A stretch of DNA of 64,000 nucleotides from Enterobacter asburiae (lineage in GTDB: Bacteria > Pseudomonadota > Gammaproteobacteria > Enterobacterales > Enterobacteriaceae): positions 2,728,001-2,792,000 of the forward strand of contig NZ_CP102247.1 of assembly GCF_024599655.1 (NCBI RefSeq). The letters are read 5' to 3'. Positions 42,712 through 50,821 of this stretch are shown here, piece after piece. Every line of letters begins with the position of its first letter. Positions within the stretch are counted from its first letter, which is position 1. The notes beneath the pieces are model-generated. The model searched no databases, was not told the origin of the DNA, and was given only the letters and a program-made list of their open reading frames with translations. The translations under genes were made by a program, and so were the position numbers.

Positions 42712-42731
42712 TACTGTTTTTGTATACAGTA
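42712..42731 (-). promoter_or_regulatory. LexA (SOS) box of the prophage umuDC
   Basis: TACTGTTTTTGTATACAGTA contains CTGT-N8-ACAG with TA flanks. It is 15 bp from the umuD ATG, so the operon is LexA-repressed like the chromosomal copy. Confidence 0.9.
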
Positions 42732-42915
42732 GTTTTATTTGTAAGTGTCCGCAAGATACAGGCCCTACCGTCACTGCTTAAAGCTTCGCCGTTTCGTTTC
42801 TAAGTTTCTCTCTCGTTTCGAATTATGGCTTTTGTAAATTTTTCGATAATGGCTCTGTTTGAGCCGAATCAAATCGTGCAGAGCTAGTACTCGCAGACAA
42901 TGATTAGTGATTTTT

Positions 42916-44115
42916 TTAGTTTCCTGATTGCAAACTTTCTACCTTATGATTCAACTCCTTGATTGCCTGAAGGCATAGCGCGATGACGCCAGAATATTCC
43001 ACTGTGTAGCTGCGCTTACTGTCATCTCGCTTTCTTGTCAGCTGTCTGGTGTTTGTCACCTCACCAGCCTCATTTACCTCTTCAACAGACTCATACTGAT
43101 CATGATCTTCAAATACCGATCCAACAGCCTCCGGCAGAACTTTGATGAGTTCCTGGGCAATCACCCCAGCCGATGGAAGGCCGCTGTCCTTCCAGTTGAA
43201 TGTCACTCCACTTAAGCACATAACTTTGTCGAGTGCGTTCTCGATGGCTTTGACATCGTCTTTTTTATCCGCATCCGAAGTCTGAGTCAGTGATGCGCAG
43301 GTGATATTTCCAGGGGTAATAAATCTATCTCCCCGCATTGCGAAATATTTTTCTGTGCCGGGTTTGGCTGCCTGGGTTGTGACAAATACCAGATCACCAT
43401 AATTTTCGCAGAAGGAGTAGGACATACTATCCAGAGAGCCCGGATACTTGAACGCAAACACTCCGAAACTGCTGGACTGAGTAATGACATTTATTGAACC
43501 AGTGGCATTTAAAGCAGATGAAATCGTGCCTCCTGATTTTCCGTTCACCGTACCCAGCCGTGAATCATCCCCGGCAGCCACCGTTCCCGCTGCTGTTCCA
43601 ACGCCCCTCGTAGCACTGTCTCCCAAACCGAGGTTTGTGCGAGCGCCTGATGCGGTTGTCGATCCGGTACCGCCCTGATTAACAGGTACGGCCCCGCCGC
43701 TCTTAGTCGCCATATTGTTAGACAGATATTTCCATGATGGGCCGGTGAAGGTGGTGCCGTCAGGCAGCTTTACCGTGATGTTTCCGGCAGCACTGAAAAC
43801 CTGCTGCCAGTTCTGTTTGTCGTAATTCAGTCCACGCAGAGCTTCAGCACTTTGCGCCACCAGCGCGGCAGTGACCATGTTCAGCGCCACACGGGGCACC
43901 GCTGACCAGGCTGCGCCCGATTGCGTGGGCCCAGTAAAGTTGCTGACCAGCATCAGCTGGGTATTGCTCTCGACTGATTTCACCGGCAGCGTATAAGGTA
44001 CACCGCCCACAGTAGAGACAATGAAGTCACCTGCGGTGAGTTCTGTTGCGAATGAGGTTCCGGAACCGCCAACAATGGCGGACCCGTTTGTCAGGGTGAT
44101 GGTACCTGCCGACAT
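42916..44115 (-). CDS. Tail fibre with C-terminal S74 intramolecular chaperone
   Basis: 399 residues. Residues 1-75 read like the phage 'first beta' tail-fibre attachment region (GTITLTNGSAIVGGSGTSFATELTAGDFI, the common 'T.t.GS..VtG.GT.w' start). A Gly/Ser/Thr-rich shaft (VPVNQGGTGSTTASGARTNLGLGDSATRGVG) follows, then a knob. The C-terminal 110 residues form a peptidase S74 chaperone domain: TSDADKKDDVKAIENALDKV, FNWKDSGLPSAGVIAQELIKVLPEAV, YTVEYSGVIALCLQAIKELNHKV, which trimerises the fibre and cuts itself off at the Ser-Asp. It is the last late gene before umuDC. Confidence 0.85.
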   Translation of the reverse strand: MSAGTITLTNGSAIVGGSGTSFATELTAGDFIVSTVGGVPYTLPVKSVESNTQLMLVSNFTGPTQSGAAWSAVPRVALNMVTAALVAQSAEALRGLNYDKQNWQQVFSAAGNITVKLPDGTTFTGPSWKYLSNNMATKSGGAVPVNQGGTGSTTASGARTNLGLGDSATRGVGTAAGTVAAGDDSRLGTVNGKSGGTISSALNATGSINVITQSSSFGVFAFKYPGSLDSMSYSFCENYGDLVFVTTQAAKPGTEKYFAMRGDRFITPGNITCASLTQTSDADKKDDVKAIENALDKVMCLSGVTFNWKDSGLPSAGVIAQELIKVLPEAVGSVFEDHDQYESVEEVNEAGEVTNTRQLTRKRDDSKRSYTVEYSGVIALCLQAIKELNHKVESLQSGN

Positions 44116-44140
44116 AAAGGACTCCTGAATTCAGATAATA

Positions 44141-44164
44141 AAAAACCCGCCGGAGCGGGTTTTC
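44141..44164 (-). terminator. Rho-independent terminator downstream of cor
   Basis: On the minus strand ACCCGC pairs with GCGGGT over a CCGGC-type loop, followed by TTTTTTATT. It separates the cor gene from the tail fibre gene, so fibre expression needs its own promoter or antitermination. Confidence 0.8.
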
Positions 44165-44171
44165 GTGTTGT

Positions 44172-44411
44172 TCATTTTGAACAGGTCGACCTGGTAAAGT
44201 TGTTTTTACTTATCCACCCCCAGCTGAAGGGATATCCAGCTTTGTATTCAACCTGGCTTGCTACTTGTCGCACACCATATATCTGTACGGTTTGTTCCTG
44301 CCCACCTAAAAGGGTTACAGCCTCACACACAGGAAGCTGCTTCTCAAAAATGTTTGCTGAGCAAGCAGAAAGAAGACAGACAATTAGCAAACTGCCGAGT
44401 ATTTTTTTCAT
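44172..44411 (-). CDS. cor: Cor-type phage exclusion lipoprotein
   Basis: 79 residues. Signal peptide MKKILGSLLIVCLLSAC with lipobox LLSAC (Cys17) marks a lipoprotein. The mature part has VCEAVTLLGGQEQTVQIYGVRQ and KAGYPFSWGWISKNNFTRSTC, which I recognise as the pattern of Cor of N15, phi80 and HK022-like phages. Cor is produced from the lysogen or late in infection and blocks FhuA-dependent adsorption. Its place next to the tail fibre matches those phages. Identification is from memory, and no alignment was run. Confidence 0.75.
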   Translation of the reverse strand: MKKILGSLLIVCLLSACSANIFEKQLPVCEAVTLLGGQEQTVQIYGVRQVASQVEYKAGYPFSWGWISKNNFTRSTCSK

Positions 44412-44492
44412 TTTTTATCCCTGAGGTAATTCGTACTTTGAAACTTAACCTGACGGGAAAATTAATGAAAATAGATTGAACAGATCAATATC

Positions 44493-44525
44493 GATTAATT
44501 GATCGTTTAAAACGATCAATTAATC
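44493..44525. repeat. AT-rich 33 bp near-perfect palindrome
   Basis: A 16-base arm starting GATTAATTGATCG pairs exactly with its partner around a single central base. It overlaps the stop codon of the gene at 44520-45197 and lies about 80 bp upstream of cor. It could be a terminator hairpin without U-tract or an operator for cor. Confidence 0.75.
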
Positions 44526-45197
44526 AAATGCAGCCGTGTTGATTGCCGTCAAAGCTATTCCAGTCGTTGTCCCACCCGCAGCAGAGCCGGTTGCCGTAGT
44601 CGAGGGCGCGGCATTAATCCTGCTTGATGAACCATTAAACCGACATCCTGAGTAGGCTGTGATATTCACAATAGTGGGTGGTTTAGTGTTATTGTTCTGA
44701 ATGATCTGGGAACCAAGAATAGCGGGAGCCACCGCATAACTTCCTGGCAAAGTGACGTCAATATTAATTCCACCTGTTGCAGCTCCTGGTGTCCCAACAG
44801 TCACGAGATCACTCAATATCCGACTCTCGTTTGTCAGGACCAGCTTTCCGGAAGCATCCCAGATAGCAAATCCCCATTTTGGCAATGTCTGTGGGAAAAT
44901 GGCAAATATGTAAGCCGTTAAGGTATGTGCCTGTCCATAAGCATTGCTTGACCCAACAAGAATATTTCCCCCTGATCTTGCGGCAGTAACTACCGTGGGC
45001 TGAGCAGTATCACTCGTTTTGCAAAAAACCATCGCCGGATATGAAACGTCCAGAGCTATTGTTGCAGATGCACCGTGATATGCCCCGCTTGCTACTGAGT
45101 TAACCACTACCCTCCTGTAGAGACAAAATGGCGTGGACTGAGGCGTAATAAAGGGATTTCCATTATCCAGAGCTATCAGTGCGCCATAATCTGCCAT
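44520..45197 (-). CDS. Phage tail-associated protein downstream of J (DUF6453-like)
   Basis: 225 residues, beta-rich with little charge: ADYGALIALDNGNPFITPQSTPFCLYRR, KWGFAIWDASGKLVLTNESRIL, SGCRFNGSSSRINAAPSTTATG. The FAIWDASGKLVL element recurs in proteins next to tail tip genes in lambdoid phages, and in the neighbouring 100-residue protein as WGIQTWDANGNPN. I take it for a minor tail/fibre accessory protein. The start overlaps the end of the next gene (45197), so they are translationally coupled. No enzymatic motif seen. Confidence 0.6.
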   Translation of the reverse strand: MADYGALIALDNGNPFITPQSTPFCLYRRVVVNSVASGAYHGASATIALDVSYPAMVFCKTSDTAQPTVVTAARSGGNILVGSSNAYGQAHTLTAYIFAIFPQTLPKWGFAIWDASGKLVLTNESRILSDLVTVGTPGAATGGINIDVTLPGSYAVAPAILGSQIIQNNNTKPPTIVNITAYSGCRFNGSSSRINAAPSTTATGSAAGGTTTGIALTAINTAAFD

Positions 45198-45499
45198 TAT
45201 GCTTTCTCCACAAAAACTACGAGCTCACATTCAGAGGCTGGATAGTTTCCAATCCCTGCGCTGTTTGCTGCTCCAAGAGTTATCGTATTTCCGCTGGCGA
45301 CGATACTGCGCCCTACCGAGACCGCCCCCTTATCCAGAGAAACGACAAACCCGACCTTCATTCCTGCCGGAATGGTAAACGACCAGCTTCCAGAGTTTTG
45401 CCCCTCAGAAAGTTGAATACGTCCGACCACTGAAACTGGCTTAATACCATAATTGTTCGGATTGCCATTGGCATCCCATGTCTGAATGCCCCACGTCAT
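45197..45499 (-). CDS. Small tail-associated protein downstream of J
   Basis: 100 residues: MTWGIQTWDANGNPNNYGIKPVSVVGRIQL, then a beta-sandwich-like pattern with GSWSFTIPAGMKVGFVVSLD. It overlaps J at 45499 and the following gene at 45197 by one base, forming a coupled J operon end. The W-D-x-N-G start is shared with the downstream 225-residue protein, hinting at related folds. Confidence 0.6.
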   Translation of the reverse strand: MTWGIQTWDANGNPNNYGIKPVSVVGRIQLSEGQNSGSWSFTIPAGMKVGFVVSLDKGAVSVGRSIVASGNTITLGAANSAGIGNYPASECELVVFVEKA

Positions 45500-48400
45500 T
45501 AAAATACTCCTGTAAGTTTACCAATCTGTACGCGGAGGACACCGTTCGCATCCCTGATGCTGTCAGTAACGTTCGTGGTCTTTCTTGCGCCCTGCCCATC
45601 GCTGCCGTAGTTTTCCCAGGTACCGCCTTTGTCCAGTTTCCACCCGGACTGCCCTGGGACGTAATTGTTGGACTGGATGAAGTTGCCGATTTTGGCATTG
45701 GTGATCGTGCCATCCTGAATAAACGCTGAGCTCATAAAGACCTGACCATTAACCACCGCGAACGGTGAATACTGGGTATCACCACTGCCACTCATCAATA
45801 CAAACTGATTAGCGTTGAACCCAATACGGGTAACTACTGGTTTCCCGGCCTCAGCAAGCACAGCAATCGACATCCCGGCGTTGTACATCACCCCGTTTAT
45901 CCTCACGCCTGTTTTGAGGGTGTAGATTGCCGAAGCACCGGAGGCATCGACGACGGCTGTGAGCTTGTCTTCCAGGGAAGCGGTGACGTTGTCGATCTGC
46001 GCCTGCACCTGTGTCGACATTTCGGCCATTGCCCTATCCACCTCAGCAATAGTCGTTTTCACAACCAGGATATCGGCACGTACCTCTCCGTATTGCGCCC
46101 ATTGATGTTCAACTGTTCCGTGGTTAGCCAGCGCGTTCTGCATTGCGGCTTCAAGATTGGTATCAATATCGCTGGTCAGGCGGTCGCCGTCGGCCGAGGT
46201 AAGGAAATCGTCTGCTATTTCACCCAGATAATCATCAGCATTATCGTTAGACATCCCCCTGATCCAGTCGGTGTACCCGGACTCGTTGCCCGTTCTGTCA
46301 ACCAGCTGTGCGCGATACCAGAATTCCTGCCCGGCTTTCAGCCCGAGCTGGGTATATTCAGCAGATGGATAAGGTACGTCCGATAGCAGCAACGGATCGG
46401 AAAAGTCGCTGTTGGCCGTGTACTGGAGTTCTGTTTTGAGGGTATCGCCGGTGTTTCCCGGGAACCCCCAGTTCAGACGAATACCCCAGTTAATTCCCGT
46501 AGCCATAAAGCCCACTGGCTTGGGCGGATTGCCCACTTTGCCGGTCAACGTCTTCTCTTCCGAAAATCCCCACCCGGATGAAATTTCCGCTGCATTGATA
46601 GCACGCACGCGCACCAGGTACCGTCCGGCGTAGATGCCGGAAACGTCAAAGGAAGCGGTGGAGCTACGAGGCACGTTAACCCAGTTCCCGTCGTTGCGGC
46701 GCCACTGCGCCTCATAAGCGATGGCATTTTGTGCCTGGTCCCAGCTCACTCGCATGGTTTCGACGCTGATATTCTGCTGAACCACCGAAAACGAGCTGAT
46801 CGCGATGTTGGCTGGCGGCGACTGATTACCTGGAGGGATGACACTTACCGGCCGCTGATCAATGATGGCACCCGTATCGATTCGGGCATATTTATCCGGA
46901 TCGTGATTTGCCCCCGTGATGGTATATGTCCCGTCATTGTTATCGGTGACACTAATTACCCTGTACTGCTGCGCATAGAGTTCATCAGATTCAATAACCC
47001 ATACAGCCTCAGCCTGCGGAAGTTCACTAAAGGCGGTTGTCACGGTAATCATTTCACCTGACAGGGACTGAATCGTCCGGAATTGGGTAATACCCGACGG
47101 CAGGTTTACCATTATCCTGTCACCGGCCTTAGCACTTGGTACCCGGTCAAGTTTGAGTACACGGCCATTAACCGCGGATAATCGACCACCTAAATCTCGG
47201 CCAGAGAGATTTCGGTCAGCGACAGCAATTATGTAGCCAGGCTGAGGGATATTGCCGTCCAGACCAACCTCAAACGTTACAATCCTATCTTTATTGTTGG
47301 TCAGGATCCCCCAGCGCCCTTTTCTGTTAGCCTCAGACTGCCGGGTGCAACCGATGGCGGTGATCTCAAGCTGGTTGAAACCATAGCGCGCCACCAAAGC
47401 CTGCTCGAAGACGGGCTCCATTGCATCAGCATACCCATTTGCCGGATCAGACCAGGATACAAGAGCGTTTGTATAGCGACTTTTGGTTGTGCTGCTGGAA
47501 TATACGAATTTGCCGTCGACAACGTTAGCATGCGTGTAGGTAAAATCGACATCTCTGGGCATGTCTGCAAGGGCAACAATCTGGTCGTCTCCCCAGTAGG
47601 TCATGCCTCGAAAAATGGCGGCGAAGTCACGCAGGACGGTGTAAGCGTCATTCCGATCCTGAATGTATACGTTGCAGGTGTAACGAGGTTCAGTTCCGCT
47701 ACCCCCCTTACCATCCGGTACCGGTTGATCACAATATTGAGCGACCTGATAAAGCGTCCATTTGTCGATATTGGCTGCCGTTAGCCGATTACCAAGGCCG
47801 AAGCGGTCAGTGACCACCAGATCGTAAAATATCCACGCAGGGTTATCCGTCCATGCCCACTTAAATGCGCCCGTCCAGGTGCCGCTGTACGTTCGTGTTT
47901 CGGGGTCATAGTTATCGGGCACACGAATAACTCGCCCGCGAGGCTCGCAGGAAATTTGCGGTATTGAGCCATTGAACTGGCTCGAATCAAATTCGATGTA
48001 CAGTAGCGCGGTGTTCGGATAGCGCAGTTTGGCGTCGATTACTTCTGTGAAGCTTTGCAGCGTCATCGTGTCGCCAATCTTCGCGCTATTTGCGTCAGCT
48101 GTAATCTTGCGCAGCCTGATGGTCCAGGTGCTGCCCGCCTGAGGTAAATCAATACGGTGGCTGCGTTCATAACCAGAGGTAGTTTTCCCGGTCACGCTGG
48201 TATTTAGCACCGTCTGCCAGGTACCGCCATCTGTCTGCAGGTCAATTGCGTAGTTGACCGAATAGCCAACCAGATCGCCATCGTCCTCCTGTTTGAAGAG
48301 AGAAGCCCATTTTAGACGCAGGCGAACAGCTGAAAGCTGCGTATTGGTGAACGTGCGCGTCCACGCTGTAGAGCTGGAAACTTCGGTACCTACATTGATT

Positions 48401-48684
48401 TCGTTTTCAGTACCTGGGATCCCTTGAATGTATTTTTGCGCCTGAGTTCCAGAACGAAACTCCCAAGCCACACCGCTGAAGTTCTGTGAACCATCTGAGT
48501 TCTCAAGTGCGGTGCCATCGAGATAAATATCGCGCGCAGTGAGGCCACCAGCAAACTCCCCCTCTCCCAGCGCGAGAAGGATTTTGGCCTTGGCTACTGA
48601 CTGCAGATCGTCTGGCTGTTCTGTAGGAGTTCTTGAGCTTGAACTGCCGCCCTTGCGGCCTTTAATAGCGGTTGCTATAGCCAT
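45499..48684 (-). CDS. Tail tip / host-specificity protein J (lambda J-like)
   Basis: 1061 residues, lambda J layout. The N-terminus (AKAKILLALGEGEFAGGLTARDIYLDGTALEN) is the tip-attachment part common to J proteins. About residues 270-560 hold the 'ACNVYI' style region with WIFYDLVVTDRFGLGNRL, YTCNVYIQDRNDAYTVLRDFAAIFRGM and DMPRDVDFTYTHANVVDGKF. Two fibronectin III domains follow (about 640-830; NAIAYEAQWRRNDGNW, AGRYLVRVRAIN). The C-terminal part (IYTLKTGVRINGVMYNAGMSIAVLAEAGKPVVTRIGFNANQFVLMSGSG) is the DUF1983 region before the receptor-binding end. The gene starts after a terminator. Confidence 0.93.
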   Translation of the reverse strand: MAIATAIKGRKGGSSSSRTPTEQPDDLQSVAKAKILLALGEGEFAGGLTARDIYLDGTALENSDGSQNFSGVAWEFRSGTQAQKYIQGIPGTENEINVGTEVSSSTAWTRTFTNTQLSAVRLRLKWASLFKQEDDGDLVGYSVNYAIDLQTDGGTWQTVLNTSVTGKTTSGYERSHRIDLPQAGSTWTIRLRKITADANSAKIGDTMTLQSFTEVIDAKLRYPNTALLYIEFDSSQFNGSIPQISCEPRGRVIRVPDNYDPETRTYSGTWTGAFKWAWTDNPAWIFYDLVVTDRFGLGNRLTAANIDKWTLYQVAQYCDQPVPDGKGGSGTEPRYTCNVYIQDRNDAYTVLRDFAAIFRGMTYWGDDQIVALADMPRDVDFTYTHANVVDGKFVYSSSTTKSRYTNALVSWSDPANGYADAMEPVFEQALVARYGFNQLEITAIGCTRQSEANRKGRWGILTNNKDRIVTFEVGLDGNIPQPGYIIAVADRNLSGRDLGGRLSAVNGRVLKLDRVPSAKAGDRIMVNLPSGITQFRTIQSLSGEMITVTTAFSELPQAEAVWVIESDELYAQQYRVISVTDNNDGTYTITGANHDPDKYARIDTGAIIDQRPVSVIPPGNQSPPANIAISSFSVVQQNISVETMRVSWDQAQNAIAYEAQWRRNDGNWVNVPRSSTASFDVSGIYAGRYLVRVRAINAAEISSGWGFSEEKTLTGKVGNPPKPVGFMATGINWGIRLNWGFPGNTGDTLKTELQYTANSDFSDPLLLSDVPYPSAEYTQLGLKAGQEFWYRAQLVDRTGNESGYTDWIRGMSNDNADDYLGEIADDFLTSADGDRLTSDIDTNLEAAMQNALANHGTVEHQWAQYGEVRADILVVKTTIAEVDRAMAEMSTQVQAQIDNVTASLEDKLTAVVDASGASAIYTLKTGVRINGVMYNAGMSIAVLAEAGKPVVTRIGFNANQFVLMSGSGDTQYSPFAVVNGQVFMSSAFIQDGTITNAKIGNFIQSNNYVPGQSGWKLDKGGTWENYGSDGQGARKTTNVTDSIRDANGVLRVQIGKLTGVF

Positions 48685-48694
48685 ATTGCGCCCA

Positions 48695-48719
48695 TAAAAA
48701 AAGCCACCCGGAGGTGGCT
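48695..48719 (-). terminator. Terminator between the secreted moron and J
   Basis: On the minus strand AGCCACC pairs with GGTGGCT over TCCG, followed by TTTTTTTATG. It ends the moron transcript. Confidence 0.85.
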
Positions 48720-48737
48720 GATTGAAATGTGTTTAAT

Positions 48738-49454
48738 CTAGTAGAATTCAACTTTCGTATTCGCTGTCATTAGTACTGGCTTCGGCACAGGATTCCCTGC
48801 GCTCTGCACTGTTACTTTACATATTTCAGGAACAAGCTTTTCGCTATAATGACAAGTATTCGTTGCTGTATAACCTTCCGAGTAAACTGATGTGTTTATA
48901 ATTTTATAATCAAGAGGCTTCCTGTCTTTATCAACATAAGATATTTCGTTTTTAGAGAGGACCTTTCCAGAACCATAAAACTCAGAACGTATCAAATTAG
49001 AATTATCATCATAAAAATGCTCAGATATTTTCTTACCCAAATAATAAGTATCTTTAATTAAGCCATTCGAGTAAAGACTATATCGTAACTCGTCACCATT
49101 TTCATTTTTAGTCAAAATATTACATTTTTCATCGAGCTGTATTAAGAAAGGCTTACCATCTCTTTGGCCAACAAGACTTCCATTGCTATTTTTTAAATTT
49201 GTTTCATGACCAGACGAAACGTTATCAAGATCTAAGCTTTCGACACAACCATTCTTAGCTAGTCTGATGGCGATTTTATAAGTGACCTTACCATTTTCTT
49301 CAACATCAGTATCTAATGATTTGACAGCTCCTTTAACTGGATTGAAATCAAACATAGTAGATAAATTATAGAGGAGAGGTATGTAATGGTTATCAGCTAA
49401 AGCCATGCCTGAAAATAAGGAAGTACAAAGGAAAAGAGTAGATATTTTTTTCAT
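48738..49454 (-). CDS. Secreted AT-rich moron protein between tail genes I and J
   Basis: 238 residues from the ATG at 49454; a TTG six codons upstream with GGGGT before it is an alternative. MKKISTLFLCTSLFSGMALA is a Sec signal peptide. The middle has repeating short 'Y.NG.l....Y.gk.i....Y' strands (YSLYSNGLIKDTYYLGKKISEHFYDDNSNLIRSEFYGSGKVL), the pattern of MORN/YwqK-type repeats. The base composition is far more AT-rich than I and J. A terminator lies just after it, so it is a self-contained cassette, probably expressed in the lysogen and exported to the periplasm. Function unknown. Confidence 0.7.
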   Translation of the reverse strand: MKKISTLFLCTSLFSGMALADNHYIPLLYNLSTMFDFNPVKGAVKSLDTDVEENGKVTYKIAIRLAKNGCVESLDLDNVSSGHETNLKNSNGSLVGQRDGKPFLIQLDEKCNILTKNENGDELRYSLYSNGLIKDTYYLGKKISEHFYDDNSNLIRSEFYGSGKVLSKNEISYVDKDRKPLDYKIINTSVYSEGYTATNTCHYSEKLVPEICKVTVQSAGNPVPKPVLMTANTKVEFY

Positions 49455-49507
49455 TTTTGAATCTAAGCTCAAGTTACCCCATATTAAGTAAGCCCATTAC
49501 AGCATGC

Positions 49508-50098
49508 TTACTGCTGATCTTCAACATAGATACCGGCGGAGATGATCGCGCCACCTATACGGCGCCGTCCGTACAAGAGCGGTACCGGATTGCCCTGAGC
49601 TGTCGTATTTGTTACTCCACCAAAGGCATAACTAGCCTTGTTGTCTGCCGATTGCTTGCTGGCAAGTCCGGTTGTCTGTGGAGAAAGCATTTGAACGACA
49701 CCGCCAAGGGCCATCGCAGCGCCAAATTGCATTAGAGGAACACCGACAGCACCACCGCCAAAGTATGACGCCACAGCACCAACTGCGACCAAAGCCACGC
49801 CTAAGATGGTCTGGAATACTCCACCACGTTTACTCCCGAGGATAACCGGCGCAATACGGATATCAGCACTACTCTGATCCATAGAGAGTTCGTCATCGTT
49901 CAGGTTACGCTTTCCACTGAATACAGCGTAAGTAAGCCCACGCTGCTTGCTGGTATTCAAAAACCGCTCGAAGCCTGGCACGATAACGCACAATGCGCGG
50001 ATGGCTTCTTTTGGTGATGCTACAGAAAGTTGGAATTCGCGGCCAAACGTAGTACCCAAAACACCATATAGGCGAACAGTACGGACGGATTCGTACAT
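49508..50098 (-). CDS. Tail assembly protein I (lambda I-like)
   Basis: 196 residues. Lambda I marks: RTVRLYGVLGTTFGREFQLSVASPKEAIRALCVIVPGFERFL at the N-terminus (ubiquitin-like), a Gly/Val hydrophobic segment about 95-140 (GVALVAVGAVASYFGGGAVGVPLMQFGAAMALGG) and YGRRRIGGAIISAGIYVEDQ at the end. The start overlaps the K stop by one base. Needed for tail-tip assembly. Confidence 0.9.
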   Translation of the reverse strand: MYESVRTVRLYGVLGTTFGREFQLSVASPKEAIRALCVIVPGFERFLNTSKQRGLTYAVFSGKRNLNDDELSMDQSSADIRIAPVILGSKRGGVFQTILGVALVAVGAVASYFGGGAVGVPLMQFGAAMALGGVVQMLSPQTTGLASKQSADNKASYAFGGVTNTTAQGNPVPLLYGRRRIGGAIISAGIYVEDQQ

Positions 50099-50820
50099 TA
50101 TCCCTCCTGCATGATTAGGCTTTTATGCCTGACAATTTTCATTGTTCTCTCCATCCAGTACCCTCCATATGGCACACGTTGACTGAGGTGACCATAAAGA
50201 TGATGGAGAAGCATGTTCCCCTCCAGCAAGATCCCTGAATGGTTCCACTTATTCGATTCCACCTGCATGATGATCAAATCGCCCGGCATTGGCGATCCAT
50301 TGAATTCGCGGAACCCACATTCGTACCAGCAATCCTGATAGAAATTATCCGGATAGGAGTCCTCCCACCACGGATAATCAACACGGTAATCCTTAAGTTC
50401 AACATCCTGCTCCTGCCGGAAATAGCTCATTACCAGCCCCCAACAGTCGTAGTGTCCGAGCACAAACGGGCGCCCGAGCAGCGGCAATTCTCCGCGGGGA
50501 GTAATGGTACGAAAGTCTCCTTCCGGCCAACTGACAATATGCCAGGGCAGCAACGTTGCATCGCATTGAGCCTTGTCCAGTTCACTTGGTTGGGTCGTCG
50601 CATCAGGGTGACTATGTACGATTCCCGTTATCGTCCCCCAGTCTTCAGCAGCAGCGTAATCCTCTGGCGCAAGATGAAACTGTTCAGTTGGTTCGACAGC
50701 CAGATTACGGCATGGGAAATAGCGTTCCACCCGGCTTTTCTGCGCTATCACGCCGCAGCATTCGTGGGGATAGTCTTTCGCAGCATGCGCCAGGATGTCC
50801 TGAATTGTTTTCTGACGCAT
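50098..50820 (-). CDS. Tail assembly protein K: JAMM protease plus NlpC/P60 domain
   Basis: 240 residues with two complete catalytic modules. JAB1/MPN (JAMM): E20 (YPHECCGV), H69-S-H71, S79 and D82, the exact E...HxHx7Sx2D. NlpC/P60: C126 (GHYDCWGLV), H194 (KWNHSGIL) and H206/H207. Lambda K has the same fusion; the enzyme is needed for tail tip assembly and may process peptidoglycan. Overlaps I by one base and follows L by one base. Confidence 0.93.
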   Translation of the reverse strand: MRQKTIQDILAHAAKDYPHECCGVIAQKSRVERYFPCRNLAVEPTEQFHLAPEDYAAAEDWGTITGIVHSHPDATTQPSELDKAQCDATLLPWHIVSWPEGDFRTITPRGELPLLGRPFVLGHYDCWGLVMSYFRQEQDVELKDYRVDYPWWEDSYPDNFYQDCWYECGFREFNGSPMPGDLIIMQVESNKWNHSGILLEGNMLLHHLYGHLSQRVPYGGYWMERTMKIVRHKSLIMQEG

Positions 50821-50821
50821 G

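Noticed and set aside
45499..49508. Frameshifted or split J gene because of the gap between I and J
   Set aside because: J is complete at 1061 residues; the gap is filled by an unrelated secreted protein with its own terminator.
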